Below, piece after piece: positions 5,541-7,358 of a stretch of DNA of 7,358 bases (position 1 is the first letter of the stretch; each line of letters opens with the position of its first letter). Location of the stretch: assembly GCA_019690055.1 (NCBI GenBank), contig JADGGF010000214.1, positions 1-7,358 of the forward strand, given 5' to 3'. The notes below the pieces were generated by a model. The model saw only the letters and a list, made by a program, of their open reading frames with translations. It was not told the DNA's origin and searched no databases. The translations under genes and the position numbers were made by a program. This stretch comes from Micromonosporaceae bacterium (lineage in GTDB: Bacteria; Actinomycetota; Actinomycetes; Mycobacteriales; Micromonosporaceae).

Positions 5541-6470
5541 TCAGTCGCTCGGCTGTTCAGGTGAACCAACGATACTCGCGAGCCGGCGGATGGTCACGGG
5601 CGGCACTCGGCAGCAGCCGCCGATGAGCCGGGCCCCGTCGCGTACCCAGAGCGGGGCCAGGCGGTCCAGGTCGCTGGCGGGGCCGGACCATCGGCGGTGC
5701 ACGGCGTCCCAGCGCTCGCCGCTGTTGGGGTAGACCACGACCGGTTTGCCGATCGCGGCGGCCGCGACCGGCACGGCGGCGGTGGCGTCGGCCGGTGACG
5801 AGCAGTTCACCCCCACGGCGATGATGTCCGGGTGGCCGGCGGCGAGGGCGAACGCCTCGGTCAGCGGCTGGCCGGCTCGGGTCCGGTCGCCGGCGATCGT
5901 GTACGACAGCCAGGCGGGCACGCCCAGGCCGTCGAGCGCGGTGAGCAGCGCCTCGGCCTCCCGGACGTCGGGCACGGTCTCCAGCGCCAGGACGTCCGGC
6001 CCCGCCTCGGCCAGCAGCGCCAGTCGCGGCCGGTGGAAGCGCACCAGGTCGGCGGCGGACAGGCCGTAGTTGCCGCGGTACTCCGAGCCGTCGGCGAGGA
6101 CGGCGCCGTACGGGCCGACCGAGGCGGCCACCCAGACCGGCCCGACGGGGGCCGCGTCCGCCGCCGCGCGGGCGATGCCCACACTCGACCTGATCAACTC
6201 GGCCGCGTGCTCCGGGTCGTGTCCCCGCCGGACGAAGCCGTCGACGGTCGCCTGATAGCTGGCGGTCGTAACCACCCGGGCGCCGTTGTCGATGAAGTCA
6301 CTGTGGGCTGTGGCGATGGCGTCCGGGGCGTCGGCGAGCAACCGGGCCGACCACAGGTCGTCGCTGAGGTCGTGGCCGGCCGCCTCGAGCCAGGTGGCGA
6401 GACCACCGTCCAGCACGATCGGGCCGGACTGCAGCGCCTGCGCCAGGCTCGCACCGGGGGAGGGTCGCAC
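5541..6470 (-). CDS. mmuM: Homocysteine S-methyltransferase
   Basis: A 309-aa cytoplasmic enzyme matching MmuM, which makes methionine from homocysteine using S-methylmethionine (or S-adenosylmethionine) as methyl donor; E. coli MmuM has 310 aa. The homocysteine-binding barrel opens with VLDGGLATWLEAAGHDL (19-35). The TTASYQAT motif lies at 68-75, LALETVPDVREAEALL at 161-176, and YPNSGERWD at 247-255. The three zinc ligands are Cys223 (GVNCSS) and Cys286-Cys287 (IGGCCR). I choose GTG at 6470-6468, which gives the family length. The frame is open to an ATG at 6575, but that 35-residue extension is not family-like and has no ribosome binding site. The chosen start also lacks a Shine-Dalgarno, which suggests a leaderless mRNA. 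It is divergent from the Hsp70-like gene. No methionine permease (MmuP) is visible in the window. Confidence 0.93.
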   Translation of the reverse strand: MRPSPGASLAQALQSGPIVLDGGLATWLEAAGHDLSDDLWSARLLADAPDAIATAHSDFIDNGARVVTTASYQATVDGFVRRGHDPEHAAELIRSSVGIARAAADAAPVGPVWVAASVGPYGAVLADGSEYRGNYGLSAADLVRFHRPRLALLAEAGPDVLALETVPDVREAEALLTALDGLGVPAWLSYTIAGDRTRAGQPLTEAFALAAGHPDIIAVGVNCSSPADATAAVPVAAAAIGKPVVVYPNSGERWDAVHRRWSGPASDLDRLAPLWVRDGARLIGGCCRVPPVTIRRLASIVGSPEQPSD

Positions 6471-6476
6471 GGGCCA

Positions 6477-6482
6477 ACCGTA
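6477..6482 (-). promoter_or_regulatory. Possible -10 box for a leaderless mmuM transcript
   Basis: On the minus strand TACGGT (6482-6477) fits TANNNT and ends six bases before GTG 6470, so transcription could start at the start codon itself. This would explain the absent ribosome binding site. No convincing -35 is seen. Confidence 0.3.
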
Positions 6483-6587
6483 CCGCCGTACCCACCGCAA
6501 CGTCGCAGGGACGAATACGTTCGGTAGCCGGTATGTCGCACAGATGTAACAATCACGTTTTTTAATGCTCGGCATCGGTGCCGCGAT

Positions 6588-6630
6588 ACGGGCTGCCGCA
6601 AGACGGGCTGCCGCAGGAACGGGCTGGAGG
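6588..6630 (+). repeat. Short tandem repeat in the leader of the Hsp70-like gene
   Basis: ACGGGCTGCCGCA occurs at 6588-6600 and 6603-6615, and a third partial copy (ACGGGCTGGAGG) lies at 6619-6630. The period is 15-16 bp. The third copy holds the GGAGG ribosome binding site (6626-6630), seven bases before ATG 6638. Confidence 0.7.
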
Positions 6631-6637
6631 TGCCGGC

Positions 6638-7358
6638 ATGCCGTTCAGCACCCTCGTGGTGGACATCGGCGCGTACTCGACCGGCGCCGCCGTCGTCGTC
6701 GGTGCCGGCAACGCTCATGGCGTTGGCAGTGCCAACGGTGTCGGCGGTGCCAACGGTGTTGGCGGTGCCAACGGTGTCGGCAGTGCCGGTCTTGCGCTGC
6801 TCCTGCGCGATCCCCACAGCGGCTCGGCGCGGTGGCCCTCGCGGCTGGCCTTCGGCACCGATCCAGCGGTGACCGCCGGCCCCGGGATGACCGGTGGCCC
6901 CGGGATGACCGGCGGCCCAGGGATCATCGCCGGCTCGGCCGCCCCGCTGGTGGGATCGGTCAATCCGGGCGCCGTGCTCCACGGACGCCCGTCCCCAGAG
7001 ATCGATCCGCGCGCCGAACCGGATCATCACCCGGTCACCGCGCTCTCGGCGTTTCTCGGCTCGCTGCGGGCCGAGGCCGTCCGGCTGCTCACGCACACCG
7101 GTCAGCCGGGTCGGCCGCATCCGGAGGTCATCGACCGGCTCACCGTGGTCGTGCCGGCCTGGTACCCGCCTGCCGACCGCCGTCGCGATGTGCTCGTGGC
7201 CGCGGGCGAGGCGGCCGGTTTCGCGGAGGTGGAGCTGATCGACTCGGCCACCGCGATCGTGGTGGGTGTGCGGTCCAGCGATTGCTCCGCGGGGGGGATC
7301 GCCGCGCCCCGCCCGGCCGTACCGCCCGCCGCCGTCCAGCTGACCCCGACCGCCCAGC
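6638..7358 (+). CDS. Hsp70-like ATPase, 3' end beyond the window
   Basis: The first 240 residues are present, and the frame is open to the window end. The N-terminus MPFSTLVVDIGAYSTGAAVV carries the phosphate-1 loop of the actin/Hsp70 ATPase fold (Asp9-Ile-Gly11-Ala-Tyr-Ser-Thr15). LLLRDPHSGSARWPSRLAFG (54-73) matches the next strands of actinobacterial Hsp70-like proteins. Residues 133-150 (VTALSAFLGSLRAEAVRL) form the helix before VIDRLTVVVPAWYPPADRRR (164-183), DVLVAAGEAAGF and ELIDSATAIVVG (199-210), equivalent to the VPAYF..QR..AG..AGL..EPTAAALAYG block. Phosphate-2, adenosine and substrate-binding regions lie outside the window. Compared with relatives, two Gly-rich stretches interrupt the domain (about 23-50 and 80-100), both built of 18-bp repeats. 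The start ATG 6638 has GGAGG at 6626-6630. A chaperone-like or signalling ATPase role is inferred; it is not the housekeeping DnaK, which begins with a G-I-D-L-G-T-T-N type motif. Confidence 0.75.
   Translation, partial: MPFSTLVVDIGAYSTGAAVVVGAGNAHGVGSANGVGGANGVGGANGVGSAGLALLLRDPHSGSARWPSRLAFGTDPAVTAGPGMTGGPGMTGGPGIIAGSAAPLVGSVNPGAVLHGRPSPEIDPRAEPDHHPVTALSAFLGSLRAEAVRLLTHTGQPGRPHPEVIDRLTVVVPAWYPPADRRRDVLVAAGEAAGFAEVELIDSATAIVVGVRSSDCSAGGIAAPRPAVPPAAVQLTPTAQ
6728..6781 (+). repeat. In-frame 18-bp tandem repeat encoding (G/S)ANGVG
   Basis: Three contiguous 18-bp units (6728-6745, 6746-6763, 6764-6781) of the form GGTGCCAACGGTGTCGGC encode SANGVG, GANGVG, GANGVG. They are flanked by partial copies (from 6701 and at 6782-6790). 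The array lies in frame in the Hsp70-like gene, at the turn between the first two strands of the ATPase domain. Confidence 0.9.
6878..6931 (+). repeat. In-frame 18-bp tandem repeat encoding GPGMTG
   Basis: Units at 6878-6895 and 6896-6913 (GGCCCCGGGATGACCGGT type) differ by one base and encode GPGMTG twice. A diverged third (6914-6931) encodes GPGIIA. This is a second, unrelated-sequence 18-bp array in the same gene, about 100 bp after the first. Confidence 0.9.

Noticed and set aside
6194..7120. Long minus-strand frame across the Hsp70-like gene and mmuM start, with Thr-Val-Gly-Thr-Ala repeats
   Set aside because: It is antisense to the 18-bp repeats, resembles no protein family, and overlaps two well-supported genes. 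The plus strand carries clear Hsp70-type motifs.

Overview
The window is very GC-rich, mostly protein-coding DNA with GTG starts and strong GGAGG-type ribosome binding sites. It carries families typical of filamentous actinobacteria: a Scr1-type XRE regulator with a DUF5753 tail, a DUF397 protein, a DUF6232-like membrane protein and an actinobacterial Hsp70-like ATPase. A member of Micromonosporaceae or a related actinomycete fits best. That placement is an inference from gene families, not a database match.

Layout, left to right. (1) 54-1220 (+) encodes a polytopic membrane protein that resembles GT-C glycosyltransferases; its frame is open to the window edge. (2) It converges, 7 bp away, on a DUF1232/YkvA-like small membrane protein (1228-1563, -). 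(3) A 17-bp tandem repeat array follows, then a GlsB/YeaQ/YmgE-type membrane protein (1778-2113, -). (4) Divergent from that lies a histidine phosphatase (2257-2979, +), followed by a 22-bp repeat and a strong inverted repeat. (5) 3193-5364 looks like an accessory locus. A DUF397 protein (67 aa, -) and an XRE/DUF5753 regulator (287 aa, -) lie in the usual order but are 1.1 kb apart. Between them sit a DUF6232-like two-TM protein on the opposite strand (3632-4090, +), with its own operator-like promoter and terminator, and a gene-free 410-bp stretch holding a 122-bp tandem repeat. (6) A complete homocysteine S-methyltransferase (mmuM-like, 5541-6470, -) follows. (7) The window ends inside an Hsp70-like ATPase gene (6638 to beyond 7358, +) whose nucleotide-binding domain carries two Gly-rich stretches made of 18-bp DNA repeats.

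Most genes look like independent units with separate promoters. The one clear functional partnership is the XRE/DUF5753 regulator with DUF397, a pair that in actinomycetes acts in developmental regulation or as a toxin-antitoxin-like module. The most notable features are the splitting of this pair, the 122-bp repeat cluster, a perfect palindrome over a promoter -35 box, and the repeat-expanded Hsp70 protein. I see no CRISPR array, tRNA, rRNA or transposase gene, and no clearly new defence system.
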